From: Pseudoflavonifractor sp902362925
GTDB lineage: Bacteria > Bacillota > Clostridia > Oscillospirales > Oscillospiraceae
Strand: one strand, 5' to 3'
DNA: 64,000 bases
Assembly (NCBI GenBank): GCA_902362925.1
Contig: CABIYL010000010.1
A model generated the notes under the pieces. The model was not told the DNA's origin. It searched no databases and saw only the letters and a program-made list of their open reading frames with translations. Below are positions 1 through 8,553 of this stretch, piece by piece (the stretch's first letter is position 1; each line of letters opens with the position of its first letter). The translations under genes and the position numbers were made by a program.

Positions 1-648
1 GGCGTGGACCCCGGCGGATACACCACCTATTTCCCCGACACCCTCAACGGCCTCATCAACTACGCCAACTACTTTGTGGTGGACGGCGAGGGCACCCGTG
101 TGTTCAACGTCAACGCCCTGTACGGCCCCCGGTCCATCGCCTTTGCCGACGCCATGGAGCGGACGGGCAAGATCTTCTCCATCTTCACTGCCGAGGGCTT
201 TGAGAATGGCATCGCCTTCATCGAGGAGAACGGCCGGGTAGACGACAAGAACATCTACAAGGCCGACACCCTGGAGGAGCTGGCCGAAAAGACCGGCATG
301 GACGTGGAGAACTTCACCGCCCAGGTGGCCCGCTACAACGAGATGTGCGCCAACGGCGTGGACGAGGACATGGGTCAGACCACCCTTATCCCCATCGGCG
401 AGGGTCCCTACTATGCCGTCAGCGTCAAGACCATCACCATGGGCACCATCGGCGGCCTGAAGACCAACGACGACAACCAGGTCCTGTCTACCGACGGCAC
501 CCCCATTGAGGGTCTCTACGGTGCTGGCGAGCTGATCAACGGCAAGTACTTCAACCAGGTCTATGTCTCGGGCTGCGCCCAGCTGCTGTGCAGCGATTCC
601 GGCATTGTGGCCGGCGCTGCTGCGGCCGACTACGCCCTTGGCAACTGA
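1..648 (+). CDS. FAD-dependent fumarate-reductase/urocanate-reductase-type flavoprotein, C-terminal part
   Basis: The reading frame is open from the window edge, so the N-terminus (Rossmann FAD-binding part) is missing; about 215 residues are visible. The visible part matches the end of the FAD_binding_2 fold of flavocytochrome-c-type reductases: a capping-domain stretch containing VARYNEMC, a GTIGGLKT segment, and the C-terminal FAD-contacting segment GLYGAGELINGKYFNQVYVSG. These enzymes reduce an activated C=C bond such as fumarate or urocanate; the substrate cannot be read from this fragment. An intrinsic terminator lies about 20 bases downstream, so this is the last gene of its transcript. 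Confidence 0.85.
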   Translation, partial: GVDPGGYTTYFPDTLNGLINYANYFVVDGEGTRVFNVNALYGPRSIAFADAMERTGKIFSIFTAEGFENGIAFIEENGRVDDKNIYKADTLEELAEKTGMDVENFTAQVARYNEMCANGVDEDMGQTTLIPIGEGPYYAVSVKTITMGTIGGLKTNDDNQVLSTDGTPIEGLYGAGELINGKYFNQVYVSGCAQLLCSDSGIVAGAAAADYALGN

Positions 649-670
649 AAACGCCTCATACAGACAAACA

Positions 671-708
671 CGCCCCGTCCGCAGCTGCGGACGGGGCGCG
701 TATTTTTT
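671..708 (+). terminator. Rho-independent terminator after the flavoprotein gene
   Basis: The arms CGCCCCGTCCGCAG and CTGCGGACGGGGCG form a 28-base perfect hairpin at 671-698, followed by TATTTTTT. It sits just after the stop codon of the flavoprotein gene. Confidence 0.9.
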
Positions 709-722
709 CGTGACGGGATGGA

Positions 723-1058
723 TCAGGGCTGTTCCAGCAGCATCTGGTACACTGCGCCCTGGACATAGTCCATGTCCTCAAAGGTGACATCGGGAGCGGG
801 ACAGAGCAGGATGCCGCCATCCGTGGAGGAGACTAAAATATGATACTCCTCCTCCAGACGGCGGGCCATCTCTTTGTTATCCCGGCCGGAAAAGGACACC
901 GATACCAGCGGACCATGGAAGTCAAAGGGGTCGGCGGGAGCATCCACCAACAGCCCGTCCTCCACCAGCTCCAGCATGCGGCCCAGCAGGTGCCGCAGTA
1001 GCTTGGCTCTGGTTTTGTCAGACGGAATGGGGCAGTGGTTGAGCACAACAGTCCTCAT
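723..1058 (-). CDS. Small protein of unknown function (possible relic of an aminotransferase small domain)
   Basis: This is a 111-residue protein with no signal peptide or membrane segment. GAGGAGG lies 7 bases before the ATG. It begins 12 bases after the stop of the secreted deacetylase-like gene, so the two are probably one operon. The stretch from LVSVSFSGRDNKEMARRLEEEY to ILVSSTDGG resembles the small C-terminal domain of fold-type I PLP aminotransferases, where a chain exits through 'arrLeeeygI'. No PLP lysine domain is present. That resemblance is weak and is inference only. Confidence 0.6.
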   Translation of the reverse strand: MRTVVLNHCPIPSDKTRAKLLRHLLGRMLELVEDGLLVDAPADPFDFHGPLVSVSFSGRDNKEMARRLEEEYHILVSSTDGGILLCPAPDVTFEDMDYVQGAVYQMLLEQP

Positions 1059-1070
1059 ACACAGACCTCC

Positions 1071-2267
1071 TCACCAGCCCAGGGCCTCGCCCACAGCCAG
1101 ACGGAACGAGTAGCCGTCCTCCTTGAGAGTGGGCAGGATGATGTCCAGAATCTGGGCCGAGCGGGTGTCGTCGTCCAGGGTGATGTAGGCCAGGGACCGC
1201 TTGGAATCCACGCTGCGGAGTATGTAAGACGCGCTGTAGGAGACGGAGGCGGACTCGGGCAGGGATACGTTCCCCGACCACACCGACCAGCCGTCGGCCT
1301 CCAGAGCGGCAATGGTATCCTCGTCCTCGTTTTCCACCAGCACGGTGCGGGTGTTCATGTGGGCGGCCAGCTCCAGCAGCCGGTTTCCCTCGGAGAGCAT
1401 CTGGGCGGCGTCAGAGGCCGGGCCGCCGCCCACCGACAGCCCTACGCTGTGCCCTTCACCCACCATGCGGCGGATAAGGGCGGCGTTGTCCCCGATGGCA
1501 TCCGTCGGCATAAAGAAGAGGGCGGAGCGGTTTTCCCGGGCCAGGATGTCCAGAATGTCGGCCAGCCCTGTCCCGTCGGTGTGGCGGAAGGCCAGGGAGA
1601 CCGTCACATACCGCTTGTCGTCGCTATCCGTGTTGGTGGGGGACGGAGAGGGGGAGGGGGTGGAGACCGACGGAGAGGGAGAGACCGACTGAGAGGGGGA
1701 CGGAGAGGGATTCAGACTCTCCTGGGCCTGCCAGTACTTCTTGTAGGCGTCGGCAATGGAGGTGGACAGGGCGGAGTCCATGAAGTCCCGGTCGGAGAGC
1801 ACCGCGCTGGAGGTGGTCAGGCGGATGACCTGGCCGTAGGGCGTGGCCTCCTGATAGGACTGGATGCCGAAAAAGGAGCACACGCTGGGCATGGAGACGT
1901 AGATCATGCTGCCACGGACAACAGCCCGGGTGTACCCGGTGTTGCCGTCCCGGTCCTCACAGGTACCGGCGTTCAGGTCGTATTTCAGCAGCGCCTGCTT
2001 GGTATAGAGGGTCAGGACATTGTCACGCAGGGAGTACTTGACCCCCAGGTCCACGTCCACCACAGCGGGGTCAAACACCGTATAGGGGAGATAGTAGGTG
2101 CCGCCCACCTTGAGGGGCATGTTGGTGGAGCTGATGGGGGTGATGACCTGGTCGTTCAGGGCCAGAATGGTGATTTTGCCCTCGGCGGCCTGGGCGCCGG
2201 ACAGGGAGATCCCCAGCACAATGGCGGCGGCGCACAGCAGGGAGAGCAGACATTTTTTCCAGTTCAT
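1071..2267 (-). CDS. Secreted protein: copper-amine-oxidase-N-like domain plus degenerate polysaccharide deacetylase domain
   Basis: The start is placed at MNWKK (ATG at 2267) because GGGAGGTG lies just upstream and a signal peptide begins there, with a cleavage-like end at SGAQAAEG; the frame opens 17 codons earlier. It gives 398 residues. Residues about 30-160 resemble the copper amine oxidase N-terminal beta domain (VGGTYYLPYTVFD). A Ser/Pro-rich linker of repeated SPSPS units follows, then a NodB-like fold (VSLAFRHTDGTGLADILDIL, EGHSVGLSV). The family's TFDDG motif and metal-binding H-x3-H are not recognisable, so the domain is probably a non-catalytic binding module. It is transcribed divergently from malic enzyme. 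Confidence 0.75.
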   Translation of the reverse strand: MNWKKCLLSLLCAAAIVLGISLSGAQAAEGKITILALNDQVITPISSTNMPLKVGGTYYLPYTVFDPAVVDVDLGVKYSLRDNVLTLYTKQALLKYDLNAGTCEDRDGNTGYTRAVVRGSMIYVSMPSVCSFFGIQSYQEATPYGQVIRLTTSSAVLSDRDFMDSALSTSIADAYKKYWQAQESLNPSPSPSQSVSPSPSVSTPSPSPSPTNTDSDDKRYVTVSLAFRHTDGTGLADILDILARENRSALFFMPTDAIGDNAALIRRMVGEGHSVGLSVGGGPASDAAQMLSEGNRLLELAAHMNTRTVLVENEDEDTIAALEADGWSVWSGNVSLPESASVSYSASYILRSVDSKRSLAYITLDDDTRSAQILDIILPTLKEDGYSFRLAVGEALGW

Positions 2268-2320
2268 ATTGGGCACACCTCCCGGAAAAGGGGCGGAAAG
2301 GGATAGGACAATACACAAAC

Positions 2321-2349
2321 ATTATATCACATGCGCTCGGTCCGGGTAA
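2321..2349 (-). promoter_or_regulatory. Sigma-A-type promoter for the secreted deacetylase-like gene
   Basis: On the minus strand TTACCC (2344-2349) and TATAAT (2321-2326) are separated by 17 bases, with a TGA-TATAAT extended -10. It lies about 55 bases before the ATG at 2267. Confidence 0.6.
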
Positions 2350-2371
2350 AGTGGAAAGACCCGGGCCGCCC

Positions 2372-2400
2372 TTGCGCGGGTTTGACGGGCATAGTATAAT
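2372..2400 (+). promoter_or_regulatory. Sigma-A-type promoter for malic enzyme
   Basis: TTGCGC (2372-2377), a 17-base spacer and TATAAT (2395-2400) precede the malic enzyme ATG by 71 bases. The minus-strand promoter for the divergent gene lies immediately upstream, so the two promoters sit back to back. Confidence 0.6.
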
Positions 2401-2470
2401 AACAAGATATTAATTGCCCCGGAGCGGCGGAGCGCCGAAGCCGGAAAATCATGTGAAAAGAGGCCCATCT

Positions 2471-3643
2471 ATGGATTATGCAAAAGAGTCCCTGCGCCTG
2501 CACTACGAGTGGAAAGGCAAGCTGAGCGTGACGCCCAAGGTGGCGGTGGACAGCCGGGAGGCCCTCTCCCTGGCCTACACCCCCGGCGTGGCCGCCCCCT
2601 GCCTGGAGATCCACAAGGACCCGGAGAAGAGCTTTGAGCTCACCGGCCGCTGGAACACCGTCACCGTCATCACCGACGGCACCGCCGTGCTGGGCCTGGG
2701 CGACATCGGCCCCGAGGCCGGTATGCCCGTCATGGAGGGCAAGTGCCTTCTGCTCAAGGCCTTCGGCGATGTGGACGCCATCCCCCTGTGCATCCGCAGC
2801 AAGGACGTGGACGACATCGTCAACACCATCCGCCTGCTGGCCGGCTCCTTCGGCGGCATCAACCTGGAGGACATCTCCGCCCCCCGGTGCTTTGAGATTG
2901 AGAAGCGTCTGAAGGAGTGCTGCGATATCCCCATCTTCCACGACGACCAGCACGGTACCGCCATCGTGGTGGCGGCCGCCCTCACCAACGCCCTCAAGCT
3001 CACCGGCAAGAAGATTGAGGATATCCACGCCGTGTTTTCCGGCGCAGGCGCTGCGGGTACCGCCGTGTTCAAGCTGCTGTGGAAGATGGGCCTGCGCCAC
3101 GCTGTCCTCTGCGACATCAACGGCGTGGTCTATCCCGGCCGGCCCGACCTGGCAAACGACCCGTGGCTGGCCGAACTGGCCGAGCTGAGCCAGCCCACCG
3201 TCCGGGGCGGCCTGACCGAGGCCATGGTGGGCGCCGACCTGTTCGTGGGCGTGTCCGCCCCCAACCTGGTCACCGGCGATATGGTCCGCTCCATGGCCAA
3301 GGACCCTATCTTCTTCGCCATGGCCAACCCGGTGCCCGAGATCATGCCCGACGTGGCCCTGGCCGCCGGCGCCGCCGTGGTGGGTACCGGCCGCAGCGAT
3401 TTCCCCAACCAGATCAACAACATGATGGCCTTCCCCGGTGTGTTCCGGGGCGCCCTGGACGTGCGGGCACGGGACATCAACGACGAGATGAAGCTGGCCG
3501 CCGCCTATGCCCTGGCCGACCTGGTGGGGGATGACCTGGCCCCCGACCACATTGTCCCCGAGGGCTTTGACACCAGAATCACCCCCGCCGTGGCCAAGGC
3601 TGTGGCCCAGGCCGCACGGGATACCGGCGTGGCCCGGCTGTGA
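2471..3643 (+). CDS. NAD(P)-dependent malic enzyme (malate dehydrogenase, oxaloacetate-decarboxylating)
   Basis: The enzyme converts malate to pyruvate and CO2 with reduction of NAD(P)+ in the cytoplasm. The 390-residue length fits the short bacterial class lacking a phosphotransacetylase domain. Visible family features are YTPGVAAPC and VTVITDGTAVLGLGDIG near the N-terminus, FHDDQHGTAIV in the metal/substrate site, and a GAGAAG nucleotide-binding loop. The start at MDYAKESL is chosen because AAAGAGG lies 7-13 bases upstream; the frame is open 19 codons further up. It appears monocistronic, with its own promoter. Confidence 0.95.
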   Translation: MDYAKESLRLHYEWKGKLSVTPKVAVDSREALSLAYTPGVAAPCLEIHKDPEKSFELTGRWNTVTVITDGTAVLGLGDIGPEAGMPVMEGKCLLLKAFGDVDAIPLCIRSKDVDDIVNTIRLLAGSFGGINLEDISAPRCFEIEKRLKECCDIPIFHDDQHGTAIVVAAALTNALKLTGKKIEDIHAVFSGAGAAGTAVFKLLWKMGLRHAVLCDINGVVYPGRPDLANDPWLAELAELSQPTVRGGLTEAMVGADLFVGVSAPNLVTGDMVRSMAKDPIFFAMANPVPEIMPDVALAAGAAVVGTGRSDFPNQINNMMAFPGVFRGALDVRARDINDEMKLAAAYALADLVGDDLAPDHIVPEGFDTRITPAVAKAVAQAARDTGVARL

Positions 3644-3741
3644 GAGCGGGCATTTTAATTGAGTTTTAAGAATCAGTAAATGGTCTCCGTGCTCTTGCGG
3701 GGGTATACTGTCTCCAGATAACAGGAAATGGGGGAACCTCC

Positions 3742-4590
3742 ATGGCAGTGACAATGGAACAGGTGGAGCGCCTGCGGGAGAAATCAGGCGCCACCTATGA
3801 GATGTGCCGGGACGCACTGGAACGGACCGGCGGCAATCTGCTGGACGCCATCATCCTGCTGGAGCGGGAGGGGCACAGCCGCACTGCCGGAGCCACCTTC
3901 ACCACCAGACCGGGAGAGAAGGCCGCCGAGGCCGCCCGGCTGGTGCTCAGCCCGGAGAGCGCCCAGAGCGGCCGGGGCAGAAAGCGCAGCGACTGGCGGG
4001 ACGGCGCCGCCGAGGTGTGGGAGGCGGCGAAGAACCTGCTCCGCCACGCCACGGTGAACCAGTTTGAGGTGTGGCGCCGGGGAGAGATGATGACCTCCAT
4101 GCCGGTGCTCATCCTGGTGCTGCTGTTCATCCTGGTGTTCTGGATTACGGTGCCCCTGCTGATTATCGGCCTGTTCCTGGGCTGCCGGTACCGCTTTGTG
4201 GGGCCGGACCTGGGCAAGGCGTCGGTCAACAACGTGATGGACAGTATGTCCGACACGGTGGACGGCATGGTGGAAGAGGTGCGCCGGGAGTTTGCCGACG
4301 AGAAGAAGGAGAAAGCACCGCCTAAAGAGGCTCCCGCCGGTGAGCCGGACCGGGAGGCGCAGAAGCAGGAACGGCGCAAAAAGGCGCAGGCTGCCGGAGA
4401 AAAGGCTGCACGGGCGGCGGAAAAGGCGGCCGGTGCAGCGGAAAAGGCCGTAAAGAAGGCGGCGGAGGCCGCCCAGCGGGCCGATGTGGCCGACAAGGCC
4501 ATCAGCGCCGTGGATAAGGCCCTGGGGGCCGTGGACAAGAAGCTGGAGGAGCTGGACCGCTGGCTCTCCAGCGGGGACAAGAAGGAGTAA
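3742..4590 (+). CDS. UBA/EF-Ts-N-like plus DUF4342 membrane protein
   Basis: Of 282 residues, 1-45 form a three-helix UBA/TS-N-like module (LREKSGATYEMCRDALERTGGNLLDAIILL), like the N-terminus of EF-Ts. Residues about 95-155 match DUF4342, with a hydrophobic span of about 30 residues (VLILVLLFILVFWITVPLLI) forming one or two membrane passes. The tail is a long Ala/Lys/Glu-rich coiled-coil of the EKAARAAEKAA type. It lies 37 bases upstream of an OmpR-type regulator in the same direction, so it likely belongs to that envelope-signalling operon. A TATACT -10-like box lies at 3704. The biochemical role is unknown. Confidence 0.8.
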   Translation: MAVTMEQVERLREKSGATYEMCRDALERTGGNLLDAIILLEREGHSRTAGATFTTRPGEKAAEAARLVLSPESAQSGRGRKRSDWRDGAAEVWEAAKNLLRHATVNQFEVWRRGEMMTSMPVLILVLLFILVFWITVPLLIIGLFLGCRYRFVGPDLGKASVNNVMDSMSDTVDGMVEEVRREFADEKKEKAPPKEAPAGEPDREAQKQERRKKAQAAGEKAARAAEKAAGAAEKAVKKAAEAAQRADVADKAISAVDKALGAVDKKLEELDRWLSSGDKKE

Positions 4591-4627
4591 GGGCGGCGCA
4601 GCCGCCGCCTGTTGGGAGGCAAGGGAT

Positions 4628-5308
4628 ATGCCCAAGATTCTGCTGGTGGAGGACGAGGAGAAGCTGGCCCGGGTGGTGGAGCTGGAGCTGCGCTACGAGG
4701 GCTACGAGGTGGAGAAGGCCTTTGACGGCCGGGAGGGTCTGGAAAAAGCCCTCTCCGGCGGCTTTGACCTGGTCCTGCTGGACATTATGCTCCCGTCCAT
4801 GTCGGGCATGGAGGTGCTCCGCCGCCTGCGGCGTGAGAGCCAGGTGCCCGTTATCATGGTCACCGCCCGGGACACCGTGGTGGATAAGGTGTCCGGACTG
4901 GACTCTGGCGCCGACGACTACATCACCAAGCCCTTTGAGATTGAGGAGCTGTTGGCCCGCATCCGTGCCGCCCTGCGCAAGCGGCCGGTACGGCAGGAGA
5001 GCGCCGTCCTCACCGCCGGGCCCCTGACCATGGACCCGGAGCGCCATGAGGTCACCGTGAAGGGCACTCCGGTGGAGCTGACCCGCCGGGAATTCGACCT
5101 GCTGCGCTATCTGCTGGAGAACAAGGAGAAGGTCATCTCCCGTGAGTCCCTGCTGGACAATGTGTGGGGCTTTGACTTCGTGGGAGAGACCAACGCGGTG
5201 GACGTGTATATCCGCTTCCTCCGCGCCAAAATTGACGAGGCCTTTGGTATCAAGCTGATTCACACCGTCCGGGGTGTGGGGTATGTAATTCGGGAGGAAA
5301 ACGAATGA
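4628..5308 (+). CDS. OmpR/PhoB-family response regulator
   Basis: The receiver domain (residues 1-115) has the acidic pair at VEDEE, phosphoacceptor Asp52 in LLDIMLP, the TAR motif and the GADDYITKPF lysine. The C-terminal winged helix (about 130-222) has ELTRREFDLLRYL and a VRGVGYVI ending. The ATG at 4628 is 10 bases after TGTTGGGAGG; the open frame begins earlier but gives non-domain sequence. It overlaps the flavodoxin-like gene by four bases (ATGA), and a histidine kinase follows, so the partner is very likely the kinase at 5858. Confidence 0.95.
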   Translation: MPKILLVEDEEKLARVVELELRYEGYEVEKAFDGREGLEKALSGGFDLVLLDIMLPSMSGMEVLRRLRRESQVPVIMVTARDTVVDKVSGLDSGADDYITKPFEIEELLARIRAALRKRPVRQESAVLTAGPLTMDPERHEVTVKGTPVELTRREFDLLRYLLENKEKVISRESLLDNVWGFDFVGETNAVDVYIRFLRAKIDEAFGIKLIHTVRGVGYVIREENE

Positions 5309-5796
5309 AAGCCGAAGCGATTGTGTATACCAGCTGCACCGGCAACACCAGACGCTACGCCTACATGCTGGGCAAGGCCGCCAATCTGCCGGTGCTGGAC
5401 CTGAAGGAGGCCAATCTGGCCCCCAATACGCCTGTGATTTACCTGGGCTGGCTGATGGCCGGAGGCGTAAAGGGCCTGAAGCAGGCCCGGAAGCGGTTTG
5501 ACGTCCGGGCTGTGTGCGCCGTGGGCATGGCTGTGCCCAGCAAAGAGGGCAAGGAGAAGATGGCCAAGGACAACGGGCTGGACGACGGCGTGCGCCTGTT
5601 TTACCTCCGGGGCGGCTACGCCCCAAAGCAGCTGCCCTGGCTGTACCGGACCATGATGGCAGTCAAGACCAAGTCGGTGCTCAAGCAGCCCGTCAAAACC
5701 GAAACTGACCGCATGCTGCGGGACGCCTTTGTCAACGGCGGAAGCTGGGTGACCGAGGAACAGCTGGCTCCTGTGCTGGCGTGGCTGGAGGACTGA
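5305..5796 (+). CDS. Flavodoxin-like domain protein
   Basis: This 163-residue protein begins with AIVYTSCTGNTRRYAYML, matching the flavodoxin FMN phosphate-binding loop (TxTGNT) but with Ser-Cys in place of the usual Ser/Thr-x-Thr. A second flavodoxin-like strand is VIYLGWLMAGGVKGL. It resembles short flavodoxin-fold proteins related to HemG-type oxidases and has no signal peptide. It starts inside the stop codon of the response regulator gene and ends 61 bases before the kinase gene, so all three should be co-transcribed. A redox input to the two-component system is an inference from position. Confidence 0.75.
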   Translation: MKAEAIVYTSCTGNTRRYAYMLGKAANLPVLDLKEANLAPNTPVIYLGWLMAGGVKGLKQARKRFDVRAVCAVGMAVPSKEGKEKMAKDNGLDDGVRLFYLRGGYAPKQLPWLYRTMMAVKTKSVLKQPVKTETDRMLRDAFVNGGSWVTEEQLAPVLAWLED

Positions 5797-5857
5797 CCTC
5801 CGGCAGGAAGAAAAGCGGACAGGCCGGAGCCGTCCGGCGCGGAATGGGGAATGGAGT

Positions 5858-7351
5858 ATGGCAGCAAAACAAGTGAACAGGCCGGAACGGACCAAATCCT
5901 CTATCGTTCTGCGGCTCAACACCAGGCTCTTTTTCCGCCTGCTGGGCATCTATGTGGGCATGAACCTGCTCATCACCCTGCTCTTCTGCGGGGGGATGTT
6001 CATCTGGGCGGAGAAGCAGGCGGCTGAGATCAACGGCCTGGTGGAGGAGCGGGGCGTGCCCACGGCGGAGGCCACCGAGTGGATGAACGCGGGCAACTAC
6101 ATCGTCACCGCGGGCATCGGGGACAGCGAGGGCTACCGGTTGCCCGCGTGGCTGCCCACCCCGGACGAGACCGCACGGGGCGTGCGGTACTTCAACCCGG
6201 GACAGATTGACTTCTTCTTTCTGACCGCCTTCCGCACCGGCGGCGCCACCAGCTACACAGTGGAGATGCCGGGGGATGAGCCCTACACCATCACCCTGGA
6301 CATTCAGAGCCCCATGACCTTCTTTTCCGTGGCGTCCCGGGTGCTGCTGGTGTTCCAGATTCTGAGCCTGATCTCCAACCTGTTCAAAAACGCCGGGACC
6401 ATCAAAAAGACCCTGCGGCCCATCCAGGACCTGGCCGCCGCCGCTGCCCGGCTCAACACCGTCTCCGGCATGTCCCCCGAGGAGCTCCAGGCCCTGGCGG
6501 GCAAGCTGGACCAGATCAACGCCACCCATCTGGACACCCGTATCTCGGTGACCGGCCAGCAGAAGGAACTGAAAACCCTGGCAGAGGCCATCAACGCCAT
6601 GCTGGACCGCATCAACGAGGCCTACCGCTCCCAGATGCGCTTTGTCTCCGACGCCAGCCACGAGCTGCGCACCCCCATCGCCGTCATCCAGGGGTACGCC
6701 AATATGCTCAACCGCTGGGGCAAGGACGACCCCGAGACCCGTCAGGAGGCCATCGACGCCATCAGCGCCGAGGCAGCCTCCATGAAGGAGCTGGTGGAGC
6801 AGCTGCTCTTCCTGGCCCGTGGAGACAACGAGTCCATGCACGTGGAGTTTGAGGACTTTGACCTGACCGCCGTGGCCGCCGAGGTGCTGCGGGAGACCGA
6901 GATGATCGACCAGACCCACCAGTTCTCCGCCCGGTGGGAGGAGAATGTAACCGTCCACGCCGATGTGGGCCTTATCAAGCAGGCCATGCGTATTCTGGTG
7001 GACAACTCCATCAAGTACACCCCCGCCGGTGGCTGCATCCGCCTGGGGGTGGAGAAGCGGAATGGCACCGCCCGGCTCACCGTCCAGGACGAGGGCCAGG
7101 GCATCGACGCCGCCAGCCTGCCCCATATCTTTGAGCGGTTCTACCGCACCGACCAGTCCAGAGCCCGCCAGACCGGCGGCACCGGCCTGGGTCTGGCCAT
7201 CGCCAAGTGGATTGTGGACCGCCACGGCGGCTGGTTCGAGGTGACCAGCCGGGAGGGCATCGGCACCCGTATGACCGTGGTGCTCCCTCTGGCTCCGCCC
7301 GTTCAGCAGTCCGCCCCCGCTCAGCCGGCGGAGGATAAGAAGCTGGCCTGA
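5858..7351 (+). CDS. Membrane sensor histidine kinase (HAMP, HisKA, HATPase_c)
   Basis: The 497-residue kinase has membrane segments at about 27-50 and 150-172 flanking an extracytoplasmic domain of about 100 residues. A HAMP-like linker follows, with a long insertion between its two helices. The H-box SHELRTP carries the phospho-acceptor His268. The ATPase domain shows DNSIKYTP, DEGQGIDA and GGTGLGLAIAKWIVDRHGG. It is the likely partner of the response regulator at 4628. A strong bidirectional terminator ends the operon 16 bases after the stop codon. Confidence 0.93.
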   Translation: MAAKQVNRPERTKSSIVLRLNTRLFFRLLGIYVGMNLLITLLFCGGMFIWAEKQAAEINGLVEERGVPTAEATEWMNAGNYIVTAGIGDSEGYRLPAWLPTPDETARGVRYFNPGQIDFFFLTAFRTGGATSYTVEMPGDEPYTITLDIQSPMTFFSVASRVLLVFQILSLISNLFKNAGTIKKTLRPIQDLAAAAARLNTVSGMSPEELQALAGKLDQINATHLDTRISVTGQQKELKTLAEAINAMLDRINEAYRSQMRFVSDASHELRTPIAVIQGYANMLNRWGKDDPETRQEAIDAISAEAASMKELVEQLLFLARGDNESMHVEFEDFDLTAVAAEVLRETEMIDQTHQFSARWEENVTVHADVGLIKQAMRILVDNSIKYTPAGGCIRLGVEKRNGTARLTVQDEGQGIDAASLPHIFERFYRTDQSRARQTGGTGLGLAIAKWIVDRHGGWFEVTSREGIGTRMTVVLPLAPPVQQSAPAQPAEDKKLA

Positions 7352-7367
7352 AAGAGAAAGAAAAGAT

Positions 7368-7402
7368 AAGCCCGAGGCAGAATTTCATTCTGCCTCGGGC
7401 TT
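7368..7402. terminator. Bidirectional intrinsic terminator
   Basis: Perfect 16-base arms (AAGCCCGAGGCAGAAT at 7368-7383 and its complement at 7387-7402) close a three-base loop. A-rich sequence lies on the left and TTATGTTTT on the right. It separates the convergent kinase gene and the minus-strand membrane protein gene. Confidence 0.9.
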
Positions 7403-7414
7403 ATGTTTTCAGTC

Positions 7415-7936
7415 TTAATCGTAGGGGCTCTTTTTCAGCTGGCCTGCTTTTTCTCCAATGATGTTCCACACCTTGCGCTGAAGCGCTGCCAGCAGCGCAC
7501 AGACCAGAGCAAACTGGATTGGACGCACCCCGGCGTCAAAGACCCTGTCGGACACATTATGCCCGTCGCCCTGCCAGATGAAGCGGGCAAAGAGCGTGTT
7601 GAATACGACGATAACCTCCAGGGCGCCCACTTCCCAGTTCAGGACGCTGATATACCGCAGCAGCCTGCATCCGCCGAACAGGGCGCACAGCAGGGGCTTT
7701 TTTGACCGGGAGGCAAACAGGTACATCCCGGTGGAGAGAAGGGCGATGATACAAAGCGCGGCAAATACAGCGGCAAAAACCCTGCGCCACAGAACCGGAT
7801 TCCCGGTTTTGATAGCGCCCAGGCCGGAGAAAAGGGTTATAGACAGGGAAATGACAGCCAGTGCAAGGCACATAAGGCCGGACAACAGCCTGAACCATCC
7901 GGCAGCAAATTTGAGCGACCGGCGCAAAGCAATCAC
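7415..7936 (-). CDS. Hypothetical membrane protein with about four transmembrane helices
   Basis: This is a basic 173-residue protein with hydrophobic segments at about 15-40, 50-75, 80-110 and 135-155. A polar loop (FIWQGDGHNVSDRVFDAG) lies before the last one. No domain is recognised. The gene lies 15 bases after the end of cdd on the same strand and may be co-transcribed with it. Its base composition is slightly lower in GC than its neighbours. Confidence 0.65.
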   Translation of the reverse strand: MIALRRSLKFAAGWFRLLSGLMCLALAVISLSITLFSGLGAIKTGNPVLWRRVFAAVFAALCIIALLSTGMYLFASRSKKPLLCALFGGCRLLRYISVLNWEVGALEVIVVFNTLFARFIWQGDGHNVSDRVFDAGVRPIQFALVCALLAALQRKVWNIIGEKAGQLKKSPYD

Positions 7937-7951
7937 CGCCTTTTTGCCGGC

Positions 7952-8356
7952 TCAGTCCTCCGTGGTCAGGGACTTGGGGCCGAAGCCGTAGGGCAGCAGC
8001 TCCTTCAGGGGAAGGGTGACAAACTCGTGGTCTCCTCGGGCCACCAGCACCGTCAGGTCGGGCGCAAACTCATAGAGCATCTGACGGCAGGAGCCGCAGG
8101 GCCAGCAGTAGTCCGCCGAATTGCCCACCACGGCGATGCGCTTCCAGTCGTCCCGGTGGCCCTCGCTCACCGCCTTTACAAGGGCGGTGCGCTCGGCGCA
8201 GATGGTGGAGCCGTAGGCCGCGTTTTCCACGTTGCAGCCGGTGAATACCGTGCCGTCGGCACACTCCAGCGCCGCGCCCACGGGAAAGCCGGAGTAGGGC
8301 ACATAGGAGCGCTCCAGCATGGTAAAGGCCAGTTCTACCAGTTCTCGATCGGTCAT
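7952..8356 (-). CDS. cdd: Cytidine deaminase
   Basis: The enzyme deaminates cytidine and deoxycytidine to uridine in pyrimidine salvage. At 134 residues it has the normal length of the homotetrameric bacterial class. The zinc site is complete: CAE within NAAYGSTICAERTAL gives one Cys ligand and the catalytic Glu, and PCGSC gives two further Cys ligands. The substrate motif FxxGCNVEN is present. AAAGGAGG lies about 8 bases upstream of the ATG. Confidence 0.96.
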   Translation of the reverse strand: MTDRELVELAFTMLERSYVPYSGFPVGAALECADGTVFTGCNVENAAYGSTICAERTALVKAVSEGHRDDWKRIAVVGNSADYCWPCGSCRQMLYEFAPDLTVLVARGDHEFVTLPLKELLPYGFGPKSLTTED

Positions 8357-8464
8357 AGGGCATGCCTCCTTTGATTCATTTTATCCTATGGAACGGGGAA
8401 AAGTCAACCGAAGCCACAGGAGACATAAAATTTACAAATTACCATACCAAATAACAGGGAAATG

Positions 8465-8473
8465 TGATATGAT
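8465..8473 (+). promoter_or_regulatory. Extended -10 promoter element for the lipoprotein/two-component operon
   Basis: TGATATGAT is an extended -10 (TATGAT at 8468-8473) about 80 bases upstream of the lipoprotein ATG. No convincing -35 hexamer is seen at the right spacing. Confidence 0.45.
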
Positions 8474-8553
8474 AACTTCTGAATACGCAGCGCCGGAGCG
8501 GCAATTTTGCCGCTTCCGGATTCCGTTACATTCTGCCCCCGGAGGGTTTTGAA

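Noticed and set aside
1035..2306. Long plus-strand frame (423 codons) opposite the secreted protein gene
   Set aside because: It is the antisense shadow of the deacetylase-like gene, which has a signal peptide, linker and domains; the shadow is Gly/Val/His-rich without family features.
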